From Candidatus Villigracilis proximus (GTDB lineage Bacteria > Chloroflexota > Anaerolineae > Anaerolineales > Villigracilaceae): a stretch of 49,037 nt of DNA. Of the stretch, positions 41,836-49,037 are shown in pieces. Below the pieces are notes generated by a model, which did no database searches, was not told the origin of the DNA, and worked only from the letters and a program-made list of their open reading frames with translations. The stretch covers positions 1 to 49,037 of the forward strand of contig JADKBB010000043.1 of NCBI GenBank assembly GCA_016715195.1, written 5' to 3'. The position numbers were made by a program, and so were the translations under genes. The stretch's first letter is position 1; each line of letters starts with the position of its first letter.

Positions 41836-42399
41836 ATGTTAACACAACTGACTCGTAATTGGTGGGTAGTGGCATTGCGCGGTGTGGTCGCGATTCTATA
41901 TGGCGTGCTCGCGTTGGTGTGGCCCAGATTGACAATTGAAATCCTGGTTCTATTTTTTGGCGCATATATGTTTGTGGATGGGGTATTTGCGATTATCGCC
42001 GCATTTACCAATCGTTCCGGTTATGACCGTTGGTGGGTTCTTTTGCTGGAAGGACTGGTTGGCATTGCCCTTGGGAGTATTACCTTTTTACGTCCTGGCT
42101 TGACAGCCTTCGCATTGCTCTACCTCATTGCATTTTGGGCGATGATGACAGGAGTATTGGAAATTGTTGCGGCAATCCGATTACGCAAGGAAATTCAAGG
42201 CGAATGGATGCTCGCACTTAGCGGCGTGATATCGTTTATTCTTGGAATACTATTGCTGCTTTTCCCTGCCGCTGGTGTATTGACCGTTGCCTGGATGATC
42301 GGCTGGTACGCAATTCTCTTTGGCGCAATGTTGCTCGGCTTGGGCTGGCGATTGCACCAGTACGACACACATCATAAAGTAACAGCGCCTGCAACCTAG
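41836..42399 (+). CDS. HdeD-family membrane protein (DUF308)
   Basis: 187 residues, six helices arranged as three hairpins (NWWVVALRGVVAILYGVLAL, WVLLLEGLVGIALGSITFLR, WMLALSGVISFILGILLLLF), the internal repeat typical of HdeD acid-resistance-associated proteins. The start at MLTQLTRNWW is chosen because GGAGAAAATT precedes it. It lies among other stress genes. A terminator follows at 42424-42450. Confidence 0.92.
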   Translation: MLTQLTRNWWVVALRGVVAILYGVLALVWPRLTIEILVLFFGAYMFVDGVFAIIAAFTNRSGYDRWWVLLLEGLVGIALGSITFLRPGLTAFALLYLIAFWAMMTGVLEIVAAIRLRKEIQGEWMLALSGVISFILGILLLLFPAAGVLTVAWMIGWYAILFGAMLLGLGWRLHQYDTHHKVTAPAT

Positions 42400-42423
42400 C
42401 GCGATCAAATAGATTTGGCATGG

Positions 42424-42450
42424 GACGGACATTTTTCAGGATTGTCCGTC
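42424..42450 (+). terminator. Terminator after the HdeD-like gene
   Basis: GACGGACA (42424-42431) pairs with TGTCCGTC (42443-42450), followed by TTCT; 25 bases after the stop. Confidence 0.65.
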
Positions 42451-42480
42451 TTCTCATAAAAAGTTTATAGGAATTTTGTA

Positions 42481-42952
42481 ATGAACACATTGAATCGTAA
42501 TGATAGTCTTTCGTATCCAATAGCAAAAAGGCGTTAACACGCCTTTGATGCGTCAGGTCTATATTTGGATGAGTCTGGGTATGTTGCTCACCGCTATCGC
42601 AGCTTATGTCACTGTCAACACAGCATTGATTAATCTTGCTGCAAATCCCATTGTATTGTTGGTTGCAGTTGTCGCTGAGTTTGGTTTGGTGTTGGGTATC
42701 AGTTTTGGCTTCAACAAAATTTCTTCAGGTACAGCGGGGGGGGGGCGCGGGGGCCGGGGTGGGCGGGGGGGTGGCTGTAGGCTGGGTTCTGATTTTTCAG
42801 CTTTAACTGCGTAGCCCGGCCGTATGGCAGCAGAAATGAGCACGCAAGGGGATGGAGTAGCAAAATCAGGAATCTTCGGCGCGCTGAAACTCTATCTTGA
42901 TTTCATCAATATGTTCCTCTTCATGCTGCGTCTCACAGGCCGCCGCCGTTAA
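42481..42952 (+). pseudogene. Bax inhibitor-1 (YccA-like) gene with missing middle
   Basis: ATG at 42481 (AGGAATTTTGTA upstream) starts MNTLNRNDSLSYP, with one frameshift near 42535. The frame MRQVYIWMSLGMLLTAIAAY then follows, through VVAEFGLVLGISFGFNKISS, the first helices of the BI-1 family. It then enters a G-rich tract (42735-42773) with no protein meaning. From 42824 the true C-terminus reappears: GVAKSGIFGALKLYLDFINM continuing FLFMLRLTGRRR and TAA. About 230 bases of the expected gene (three or four helices) are absent at the G tract. Family members are six- or seven-helix membrane proteins linked to stress and calcium or pH balance. Confidence 0.8.
42735..42773 (+). repeat. G-rich low-complexity tract
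   Basis: Runs of 10, 5, 4, 3 and 7 G separated by one or two bases. It is unlike anything else in the window and sits exactly at the junction where the BI-1 gene loses its middle. It may be a sequencing or gap-filling artefact. A real quadruplex-forming sequence is possible but less likely. Confidence 0.6.
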
Positions 42953-43043
42953 GATGATGACTGATTTACCCACTATTAGCAAGTTCGTCTGTGGTTTCCC
43001 TTGATAGAGATAAAACCTGATAATTGACAGAAGGAGCACAACC

Positions 43044-43516
43044 ATGAATGATAACCACCTGGGGTTTACCTGTAAAACATGCGGCGATCATGGTTTGACC
43101 GTTGCTCACGCTTGGGATCCCGGCTGGAGTCGATAGTGAAAACTGGCAGGAATGGGGGACCACTTGAAGCCGATCATCACTGGCATTACGATTTCAAGGA
43201 AAAGATAGGGATAACAGATGACGATACCCAGGTTGAACGGAGAGACTTTGGCGAATTTATAGAAAGCGACTCTGATTCTGAACCTGAAGAATATGAAATT
43301 ATTAATCAGGAAAGCGATTTGGAAAGCGACGAGTATTATGTGAATTGCGCCGCTTGTGATTGCGAGATCGAATTCGGCTGGGCAGAAATTGATCGAGGCG
43401 GAGACATATTTCCTGCGGAATGTTCCGATTTCATTCCCGAAAAATATTGGCCGGAACCCAGATATGTGAATTCCTGGCAACAGAAAGACTGGCTTCTAAA
43501 GAGAGTTGAAAAATGA
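43044..43516 (+). pseudogene. Acidic Cys-pair protein, frameshifted near its N-terminus
   Basis: ATG at 43044 after AAGGAGCACAACC starts MNDNHLGFTCKTCGDHGLTV and stops early at 43137. Two small frame changes between about 43115 and 43160 recover VDSENWQEWG and then PLEADHHWHYDFKEKIG, continuing to 43516. The body is strongly acidic (ESDSDSEPEEYEIINQESDL) and has a CAACDCEIEFGWAEIDRGG segment, so two Cys-x2-Cys pairs could bind zinc or a cluster. It overlaps the next gene by ATGA. I do not recognise a named family. Confidence 0.6.
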
Positions 43517-43779
43517 TTAACACTTCTGAAAACAGAACAGTAGTCGAGATCCATGGCTGCGTCGTATGTGCCAAACTCTATAATATTCTTGTTGTATATA
43601 CTCCAGAAGGAAAATTGCTGGATTGCACAGTGACCAGCCCCGGCGGTCATATTGTTCCAGATGAAAGTCGCCCGTTGGTTGTCTGCGATAGCCACACAAA
43701 AGTTGAAATTGAATCTGCAACTAACAGAAGGCAGTCTTCAAGGGGTAAAGAATTAGGTCATGAACAAGAAGATGATTGA
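43513..43779 (+). CDS. Small conserved-looking protein with CxxC, function unknown
   Basis: 88 residues: VVEIHGCVVCAKLYNILVVY, then TPEGKLLDCTVTSPGGHIVP, and a hydrophilic tail. It has two cysteine pairs or singles (CVVC, C in LLDC and VVCDS) and looks like a small beta-rich domain. It is coupled by overlap to the acidic protein upstream, and its stop lies 11 bases before the DnaJ-like GTG start, so it belongs to the chaperone operon. No family recognised. Confidence 0.65.
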   Translation: MINTSENRTVVEIHGCVVCAKLYNILVVYTPEGKLLDCTVTSPGGHIVPDESRPLVVCDSHTKVEIESATNRRQSSRGKELGHEQEDD

Positions 43780-43790
43780 GAAGGTACACA

Positions 43791-44759
43791 GTGGACTTTA
43801 AAGATTACTATGAAATCTTAGGCGTACAGCCGAACGTCGATAAGAAAGTTATCCAACAAACTTTCCGTCAGTTGGCACGCAAGCATCATCCTGACGTAAA
43901 CCCGGGCAATAAAGATGCCGAAGAAAAATTTAAGACGATTAATGAAGCATACCAGGTTCTATCGGATGTGAAACAGCGCAAGAAATATGATGAACTTCGT
44001 GCGCAATATCAGCAATGGCAGAAAACAGGTGGTCAGCAGCAACAAGATTTCGACTGGCAAAACTGGTCAACTCAACCTGACAAAGGAACGCGCACTCAAT
44101 ATGCCAACGCCGAAGACTTGGAAGACCTCTTCGGAAACGCTTCGCCTTATTCTGATTTCTTCTCGAATATCTTTGGTGGCAAAGCCAATAGCGGACGAAG
44201 TGCTCCGATCAGTCCGCGCCGTGGGCGGGATGTGGAGTATGAAGTTGATCTGACGCTGGAAGAGGCATTTCATGGTGCAGATCGTTCTCTGGAAATCGAC
44301 GGACGTCGCATCAAAGCCGGTATCCCAGTGGGTGTGCGCACAGGATCACGAGTTCGCCTCGCTGATCAGGCAGAGCAAGGTCAGAATGGCGGTCCGGCTG
44401 GTGACCTGTATTTGATCATCAAGATTCTGCCGAATGCCATCTTCGAGCGTGAAGGGGATGACTTGCACATGGATGTGCCACTTGATATCTTCACTGCGAT
44501 TTCAGGCGGAGAAGTTCGCATCCCCACGTTGGAGAAGCCGCTCACTCTTACGATACCACCCCGTACCAATGCCAACCAAAGTTTCCGTATACGCGGCAAA
44601 GGTATGCCCCGCCTCGGTGATGCGAAGACTCGCGGCGATCTATTTGCCCGCATTACATTGGTGCTTCCTGATGCGTTAACCGATCAGGAAGTCAACAGCA
44701 TCAGTATGTTGGCCTCCGCCCGGCAAAAACAAGTTCCATCCAATGAGGTCAAATTATGA
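43791..44759 (+). CDS. DnaJ C-terminal-domain chaperone (CbpA-like)
   Basis: 322 residues. The J domain is DFKDYYEILGVQPNVDKKVI with the HPD motif in RKHHPDVNPGNKDAEEKFKT, stimulating Hsp70 ATPase. A Gln-rich linker follows (about 75-130), then two beta substrate-binding domains (VDLTLEEAFHGADRSLEIDG; LTIPPRTNANQSFRIRGKGM). There is no CxxCxGxG zinc domain, so it is type II (CbpA) and not type I DnaJ. The start is GTG at 43791 with AGAAGG upstream; a TTG at 43776 overlaps the previous stop. It overlaps the next gene by ATGA. Confidence 0.92.
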   Translation: MDFKDYYEILGVQPNVDKKVIQQTFRQLARKHHPDVNPGNKDAEEKFKTINEAYQVLSDVKQRKKYDELRAQYQQWQKTGGQQQQDFDWQNWSTQPDKGTRTQYANAEDLEDLFGNASPYSDFFSNIFGGKANSGRSAPISPRRGRDVEYEVDLTLEEAFHGADRSLEIDGRRIKAGIPVGVRTGSRVRLADQAEQGQNGGPAGDLYLIIKILPNAIFEREGDDLHMDVPLDIFTAISGGEVRIPTLEKPLTLTIPPRTNANQSFRIRGKGMPRLGDAKTRGDLFARITLVLPDALTDQEVNSISMLASARQKQVPSNEVKL

Positions 44760-45034
44760 TTCCTGAAAACTCTCCTCCAAAAAAATATTGGTATGGTTTA
44801 TATGAAGGATATGAGTCGCGGAGTCAGCACCGTTTGCAAAAAGATTTGGGCGTTGACGAGGCTGCAGCAGAGATGATTCTGCATTTGCGCAGCCAGGTTG
44901 TTGAATTACAGACTCGTCTACGTCAGATGGAAACTGAATTAATTGAACGGCAGACCAGCCAGCAGTTACGTCTGACTCGTTATCGTGAAGTCTACTACGA
45001 AGCGACCTGGATGGAACTGGAAATTAAGGAATGA
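44756..45034 (+). CDS. CbpM-like chaperone modulator
   Basis: 92 residues. A short N-terminal part (YWYGLYEGYESRS) precedes DLGVDEAAAEMILHLRSQVV and ELQTRLRQMETELIERQTSQ, a long helix like that of CbpM/MerR-type modulators that bind the J domain of CbpA. It is coupled to the CbpA-like gene by an ATGA overlap and precedes clpB by 16 bases. The cbpA-cbpM pairing is known in other bacteria; the sequence itself is only weakly diagnostic. Confidence 0.7.
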   Translation: MIPENSPPKKYWYGLYEGYESRSQHRLQKDLGVDEAAAEMILHLRSQVVELQTRLRQMETELIERQTSQQLRLTRYREVYYEATWMELEIKE

Positions 45035-45050
45035 TATTACGGAGAATGAT

Positions 45051-47639
45051 ATGAACCTCGATAAGTACACACAAAAATCTCAGGAAGCCTTACTCGCTGC
45101 CCAGCGCCTTGCGCAAGATTATCAGCATCAGGTTGTAGAACCCATTCATTTACTTCTGGCGCTTGTTCAACAAGAGGATGGGATCGTACGAGCGATCATC
45201 ACCAAAGCCTCGGGTGGGACTCAAGCCATCCAACAAGAACTGACTAATGAGCTAGAGAAAAAGCCAAAAGTTCAAGGTGTTAATCTTGATGTCAGCTTAT
45301 CGAGTCAAACCGGGGAGGTTCTTTCTGCTGCCGAACGCTATGCCAAAGGTATGCAAGATGATTATGTCTCTACAGAGCATATCCTTCTGGCTTTGTCGGA
45401 TAGTAATGAAAGCAAACGCCTGATTCAGTTTGGACTGACCAAGGATGCGATCCTTTCCGCCTTGAAACAGGTGCGTGGTTCCCAGCGTGTCACCTCGCAG
45501 AATCCCGAAGGGACTTTTCAATCGCTGGAAAAATATGGACGCGACCTGACCGCGATGGCGCGTCAAGGCAAGCTTGATCCAGTCATCGGGCGTGACGAAG
45601 AGATTCGCCGCACGATCCAGATTTTGTCCCGCCGCACCAAGAATAACCCCGCGCTGATCGGTGAACCTGGCGTTGGAAAAACCGCCATCGTTGAAGGATT
45701 GGCACAACGTATTATTAATGGCGATGTCCCCGAAGGTCTCAAACACAAACGCCTTGTCCAGTTGGATATGGGCGCTTTGGTGGCAGGCGCAAAATATCGC
45801 GGCGAATTTGAAGAACGTTTGAAGGCTGTCTTGAAAGAGATCACAGAGTCTGATGGGGAGATCATTTTGTTTCTGGATGAAATGCACACGGTGGTTGGTG
45901 CGGGCGCGGCGGAAGGTGCGATGGATGCCAGTAACATGCTTAAGCCGATGTTGGCGCGCGGCGAGTTACATCTAATCGGTGCGACCACGCTTGATGAGTA
46001 TCACAAACATATTGAGAAAGATCCTGCATTGGAACGCCGCTTCCAACCAGTCATCGTGGAAGAGCCATCTGTGGAAGATACGGTCAGCATTCTGCGCGGA
46101 CTTAAGGAACGCTACGAAGTCCATCACGGTGTGCGGATCACAGACGCTGCGGTTCTTGCCGCGGCGACGCTTTCACAGCGTTACATCAGCGACCGTTTCC
46201 TACCCGACAAAGCCATCGATCTGATTGACGAAGCTGCTGCACGGTTGCGCACTGAGATCGATTCCAAGCCTCAGGCGTTGGACATGGTTGACCGTCAGGT
46301 GATGCAACTGGAGATCGAACGTCAGGCGCTGAAGAAAGAAAAGGATAAGGCTTCAAAAGAGCGTCTTGGAAACATCGAAAAAGAACTGGCAAACTTGAAG
46401 GAAGAGTCACACGAACTTCAGGCGCGCTGGCAGACCGAGAAACAAGCCATCGCCGAACTGCGCACGACCAAAGAGAAGATCGAGCAGACGCGTCAGGAGA
46501 TTGAACGCTCTGAACGACAATCAGACCTCGAAAAGGTTGCCCGCTTGCGTTATGGGACTCTGCCAGAGTTGGAAAAGAAAATGACCGAGGGGGAACGCCA
46601 TATGAAGCAACTGCAATCTCAGGGAGGTACTTTATTAAAAGAAGAAGTAGATGCCGAAGAGATCGCCCAGATCGTATCGCGTTGGACGCACATTCCGATT
46701 TCGAAACTACTCGAAGGTGAGACTCAGAAACTCCTGCATATGGAAGATCGGCTGCGTGAAAGAGTCGTCGGGCAGGAGGATGCTCTGCGAGCGGTCTCGA
46801 ATGCGCTTCGCCGGGCGAAGGCTGGTCTGCAAGATTCAAATCGTCCGCTTGGATCATTTATTTTTCTAGGGCCTACTGGCGTTGGCAAGACCGAACTGGC
46901 GCGCGCACTGGCTGAATTCATGTTTGACGATGAGCATGCCATGATCCGCATTGACATGAGCGAATATCAGGAGAAGCACACAGTCAGCCGTTTGATCGGC
47001 GCGCCGCCCGGATATATTGGCTATGAAGAAGGCGGGCAATTGACCGAGTTGGTTCGACGCCGTCCGTATAGCGTGGTGCTCTTCGATGAAATCGAGAAGG
47101 CTCACCCGGATGTATTCAATGTTTTATTGCAATTGTTGGATGATGGCCGCTTGACGGATGGACAGGGTCGCACTGTGGATTTCCGTAACACATTGGTTAT
47201 CATGACCTCCAATCTTGGCGGAGAGTTATGGATGGGCGGAAAGGCGGCTAATGTAACGCGGGATACGATAACAAAAGTTTTACAGGCACATTTCAAGCCT
47301 GAATTCCTGAACCGCATTGATGAGATCATCATCTTCCATTCACTCAGCCGCGAAGATTTGGTGCATGTGGTGGAGATTCAACTGCGGCATGTGTCCACGC
47401 TGTTGGCGGAGCGCGGCTATCGGCTGGAGATCAGTCCGCTGGCACGCGCCTATCTGGCGGAGGTTGGCTACGACGCCGATTATGGCGCACGTCCGCTCAA
47501 ACGGGCGATCCAGCGTGAGTTGCAGGACCCGCTCGCAGTTAAGATTCTGAGCGGTGACTTCCATGAAGGGGAGACCATCCACGTAGAAAGTCGAAATGGG
47601 AAGTTGGAGTTCACTGTGAAAGCCGCAAAAAACTATTAA
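45051..47639 (+). CDS. clpB: ATP-dependent disaggregase ClpB
   Basis: 862 residues, the usual ClpB length. The N-terminal Clp repeat domain is followed by AAA+ module 1 (Walker A GEPGVGKTAIVEGLA, Walker B ILFLDEMHT, arginine finger region PALERRFQPV). The coiled-coil middle domain spans about 400-525 (RQALKKEKDKASKERLGNIE). Module 2 has Walker A FLGPTGVGKTELARALAE and the pore loop GAPPGYIGYEEGG. The start at MNLDKYTQKSQ is supported by CGGAGAATGAT. With the DnaJ-like and CbpM-like genes it forms a protein disaggregation operon. dnaK is not in the window. Confidence 0.97.
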   Translation: MNLDKYTQKSQEALLAAQRLAQDYQHQVVEPIHLLLALVQQEDGIVRAIITKASGGTQAIQQELTNELEKKPKVQGVNLDVSLSSQTGEVLSAAERYAKGMQDDYVSTEHILLALSDSNESKRLIQFGLTKDAILSALKQVRGSQRVTSQNPEGTFQSLEKYGRDLTAMARQGKLDPVIGRDEEIRRTIQILSRRTKNNPALIGEPGVGKTAIVEGLAQRIINGDVPEGLKHKRLVQLDMGALVAGAKYRGEFEERLKAVLKEITESDGEIILFLDEMHTVVGAGAAEGAMDASNMLKPMLARGELHLIGATTLDEYHKHIEKDPALERRFQPVIVEEPSVEDTVSILRGLKERYEVHHGVRITDAAVLAAATLSQRYISDRFLPDKAIDLIDEAAARLRTEIDSKPQALDMVDRQVMQLEIERQALKKEKDKASKERLGNIEKELANLKEESHELQARWQTEKQAIAELRTTKEKIEQTRQEIERSERQSDLEKVARLRYGTLPELEKKMTEGERHMKQLQSQGGTLLKEEVDAEEIAQIVSRWTHIPISKLLEGETQKLLHMEDRLRERVVGQEDALRAVSNALRRAKAGLQDSNRPLGSFIFLGPTGVGKTELARALAEFMFDDEHAMIRIDMSEYQEKHTVSRLIGAPPGYIGYEEGGQLTELVRRRPYSVVLFDEIEKAHPDVFNVLLQLLDDGRLTDGQGRTVDFRNTLVIMTSNLGGELWMGGKAANVTRDTITKVLQAHFKPEFLNRIDEIIIFHSLSREDLVHVVEIQLRHVSTLLAERGYRLEISPLARAYLAEVGYDADYGARPLKRAIQRELQDPLAVKILSGDFHEGETIHVESRNGKLEFTVKAAKNY

Positions 47640-47731
47640 ACACAAAGGTCACCAAGGAAAAGCATTTCTTTTTTTACTCACCTGCACTGCACCAAACGCA
47701 GTGCGGTGCAAGTGTCGTGTCCTTTGTGTTT
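47638..47731. repeat. Inverted repeat in the clpB 3' region
   Basis: AAACACAAAGG (47638-47648) pairs with CCTTTGTGTTT (47721-47731). Inside lies a second stem (TGCACTGC / GCAGTGCG). ACACAAAGG-type motifs are a common dispersed intergenic repeat theme in large bacterial genomes. The left arm begins at the last bases of clpB. Confidence 0.55.
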
Positions 47732-47753
47732 GAAGATCTTTATAAGGAGACTC

Positions 47754-48182
47754 ATGCAAACAACAATTGACCAAATTCCCGCTTCGGGAGCATTACCTGA
47801 AAATTATCAAGAAGTCCTGTCCTGGAAGTTGACAGGAAAGCCCATGCGAGTGATTGCATTGAATGTCGTTGGGGTAATCTTTTTTTTCATCTTTGGGATG
47901 ATTTTTTCCAGCATAGCTTTTAGGCTGGGAAAAATGCCATCGGTTGGTAACTTTAGAGTAGGGCTGGTTGAAATCAGCCTGGTTATTGCCGGGATTTTAA
48001 TTACATCGATTTTGCATGAATTGACTCATGGTTTGGCTATTCTGGCAATAGGATTCAAAGTGCGTCATACCCAACAAGACGCCGAAAGCAGACTATTGAA
48101 ATCGGAGAATCTTCAATTTGATATTTCGAATGGGAATGACGATTCTTATTGTAAGTGTTACCAGCCTGTATTTTCCTCTTAA
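47754..48182 (+). pseudogene. DUF3267-like membrane metalloprotease, truncated
   Basis: ATG at 47754 with AAGGAGACTC upstream. The frame has two helices (IALNVVGVIFFFIFGMIFSS, EISLVIAGILITSILHELTH) and the zinc motif HELTHG, as in DUF3267 proteases. Just after GLAILAIGFKV (about 48062) homology stops and the frame continues as an out-of-frame reading of the next gene's start. About half of the expected protein, including later ligands, is missing. Confidence 0.7.
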
Positions 48183-48696
48183 TCGAAAACTTACTGGCGG
48201 CTTTAACTTATCCACTCGGTTTGATAGCTGGATCCCACTCTGGCCCGTGTGGGTGGTTCCTTATCTGCTATGCCTGCCTGTCTGGATTGCTGGCTTAATA
48301 TGGGCAGTATTGAAAATGGATGAAGGGCTATTTCGTTCTTTCGCTAGTGCGTGTTTGTTTGTCCAAGTTTCGGCAATGTTGTCTTTCTACTTCTTTCCAA
48401 CATACGTCAAACGTCCGATCTTAAACAATGGCAACTGGGCAACGCAGGTTTTGAAAATGGTTTATCGAAACGATGGGGATTACAACGCTTTCCCCAGCGG
48501 ACATGTCTACCAGACAGCCTTGATCTGTCTGTTCTATAACCAGTTGTATCCCAACCATTCTGGAGTTTGGATTGGTATTGTGGTCATCGTTGCACTTTCA
48601 ACGCTGTTTACCCATCAACATTACCTGGTTGATCCGCTTGGTGGATTGGCGATTGCCTGGCTCGGATACCGGCTCGGATTGTATTTGTTTTTATAA
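48130..48696 (+). CDS. PAP2-family membrane phosphatase / inositol-phosphotransferase-like
   Basis: About 188 residues, six helices. The catalytic motifs are FPSGHVYQTALI (about residue 122) and FTHQHYLVDPLGGLAIAW with the second His, while the first motif is KRPILNN. The plan (WIPLWPVWVVPYLLCLPVWI) fits PAP2 proteins related to inositolphosphorylceramide synthases. The start is uncertain: a TTG at 48118 and ATGs at 48130 and 48136 are all possible, and the true 5' end may have been lost in the junction with the DUF3267 remnant. Confidence 0.8.
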   Translation: MGMTILIVSVTSLYFPLNRKLTGGFNLSTRFDSWIPLWPVWVVPYLLCLPVWIAGLIWAVLKMDEGLFRSFASACLFVQVSAMLSFYFFPTYVKRPILNNGNWATQVLKMVYRNDGDYNAFPSGHVYQTALICLFYNQLYPNHSGVWIGIVVIVALSTLFTHQHYLVDPLGGLAIAWLGYRLGLYLFL

Positions 48697-48745
48697 ACAG
48701 CATGACTATGATGAAGTTGAATGATACACACAGGAAAGGAATAAT

Positions 48746-49037
48746 ATGAAATGTTTGGCTGTTCTTACGAGTGGAGGCGATGCTCCCGGCATGAATGCTG
48801 CTATTCGATCCGTCGTGCGTGTTGGTATTGATAAAGGCTGGCAAGTAATGGGAGTCCGTCATGGCTATACCGGACTCATCACCAATGACGTCATTTCGCT
48901 GGGTGCCCGCGATGTAAGTGGCATTATCCAGCAAGGTGGAACCATGCTGGGCAGTGCCCGTTGTCCTGAGTTCAAGACTGAAGATGGGCGACTGAAAGCC
49001 CTGCGCGTTTTGAACGAGCACAAGATCGAGGGATTAG
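48746..49037 (+). CDS. pfkA: 6-phosphofructokinase, 5' part (continues beyond window)
   Basis: 97 residues of the N-terminus. MKCLAVLTSGGDAPGMNAAI carries the ATP-binding GGDAPG(M)N motif, followed by VMGVRHGYTGLI and GGTMLGSARCPEF, where the G-x-x-x-G-S/T loop and RCPEF are typical PfkA positions. It phosphorylates fructose-6-phosphate in glycolysis. AGGAAAGGAATAAT lies before the ATG. The coding frame is open at the window end. Confidence 0.95.
   Translation, partial: MKCLAVLTSGGDAPGMNAAIRSVVRVGIDKGWQVMGVRHGYTGLITNDVISLGARDVSGIIQQGGTMLGSARCPEFKTEDGRLKALRVLNEHKIEGL

Overview
The window looks like a chromosomal segment of an anaerobic or facultative member of the Chloroflexota, most likely Anaerolineae-like. 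This is an inference from gene content: a xylan-degradation operon with a class I (actinobacterial-type) xylose isomerase, a MalT-like STAND regulator, a two-component propeller fragment, DUF4386 proteins, a DnaJ/CbpM-like/ClpB group and a DMSO-reductase-family respiratory cluster. No marker gene fixes the taxonomy. I saw no rRNA, tRNA, CRISPR array, intact transposase or phage gene.

Region 1 (1-7404, + strand) is a xylo-oligosaccharide operon: a MalG-type sugar ABC permease and a GH43 enzyme, both broken by many small frameshifts, then intact GH3 glycosidase, xylose isomerase (xylA) and xylulokinase (xylB). Together they would import xylo-oligomers, cut them to xylose and feed the pentose phosphate pathway.

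Region 2 (7656-25985, all - strand) is the most interesting part. In transcription order it holds a NarX-like histidine kinase, a DmsC-like membrane protein, a NarL-like response regulator, a seven-heme lipoprotein cytochrome, a tiny ORF, a Tat-exported molybdopterin oxidoreductase (DmsA-like), its four-cluster ferredoxin subunit (DmsB-like), its membrane anchor (DmsC-like), a WD40/c-heme/FecR-like membrane protein, a TorD-like chaperone, a polyferredoxin, a radical SAM protein, TatA, TatC and a second TatA/B. A probable molybdenum-cofactor riboswitch follows, leading an NTPase, a methyltransferase, a decayed fragment and an FmdE-family protein. The set reads as one self-contained anaerobic respiration module with its own sensing, maturation, export and cofactor-sensing parts.

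Region 3 (26344-38231, + strand) has a MarR regulator with two ABC exporter half-transporters (one with an internal deletion, one with two single-base frameshifts), a MalT-like regulator, two DUF4386 membrane proteins, a CPBP protease, a truncated propeller protein and an alpha/beta hydrolase.

Region 4 (38480-49037, + strand) has an ABC-2 type transporter, a cluster of stress genes (PRC-barrel remnant, HdeD-like protein, disrupted Bax-inhibitor-1 gene, Cys-pair acidic protein, DnaJ-like, CbpM-like, ClpB), a truncated DUF3267 protease, a PAP2-family protein and the start of pfkA.

Two dispersed families sit in the intergenic gaps: three copies of an element whose core can be read as a conserved C-terminal peptide plus stop, and three decayed fragments of a comM/yifB (Mg-chelatase-like) gene. 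Many genes carry small indels or internal deletions, some at homopolymers, so part of the apparent decay may be sequencing or assembly error.
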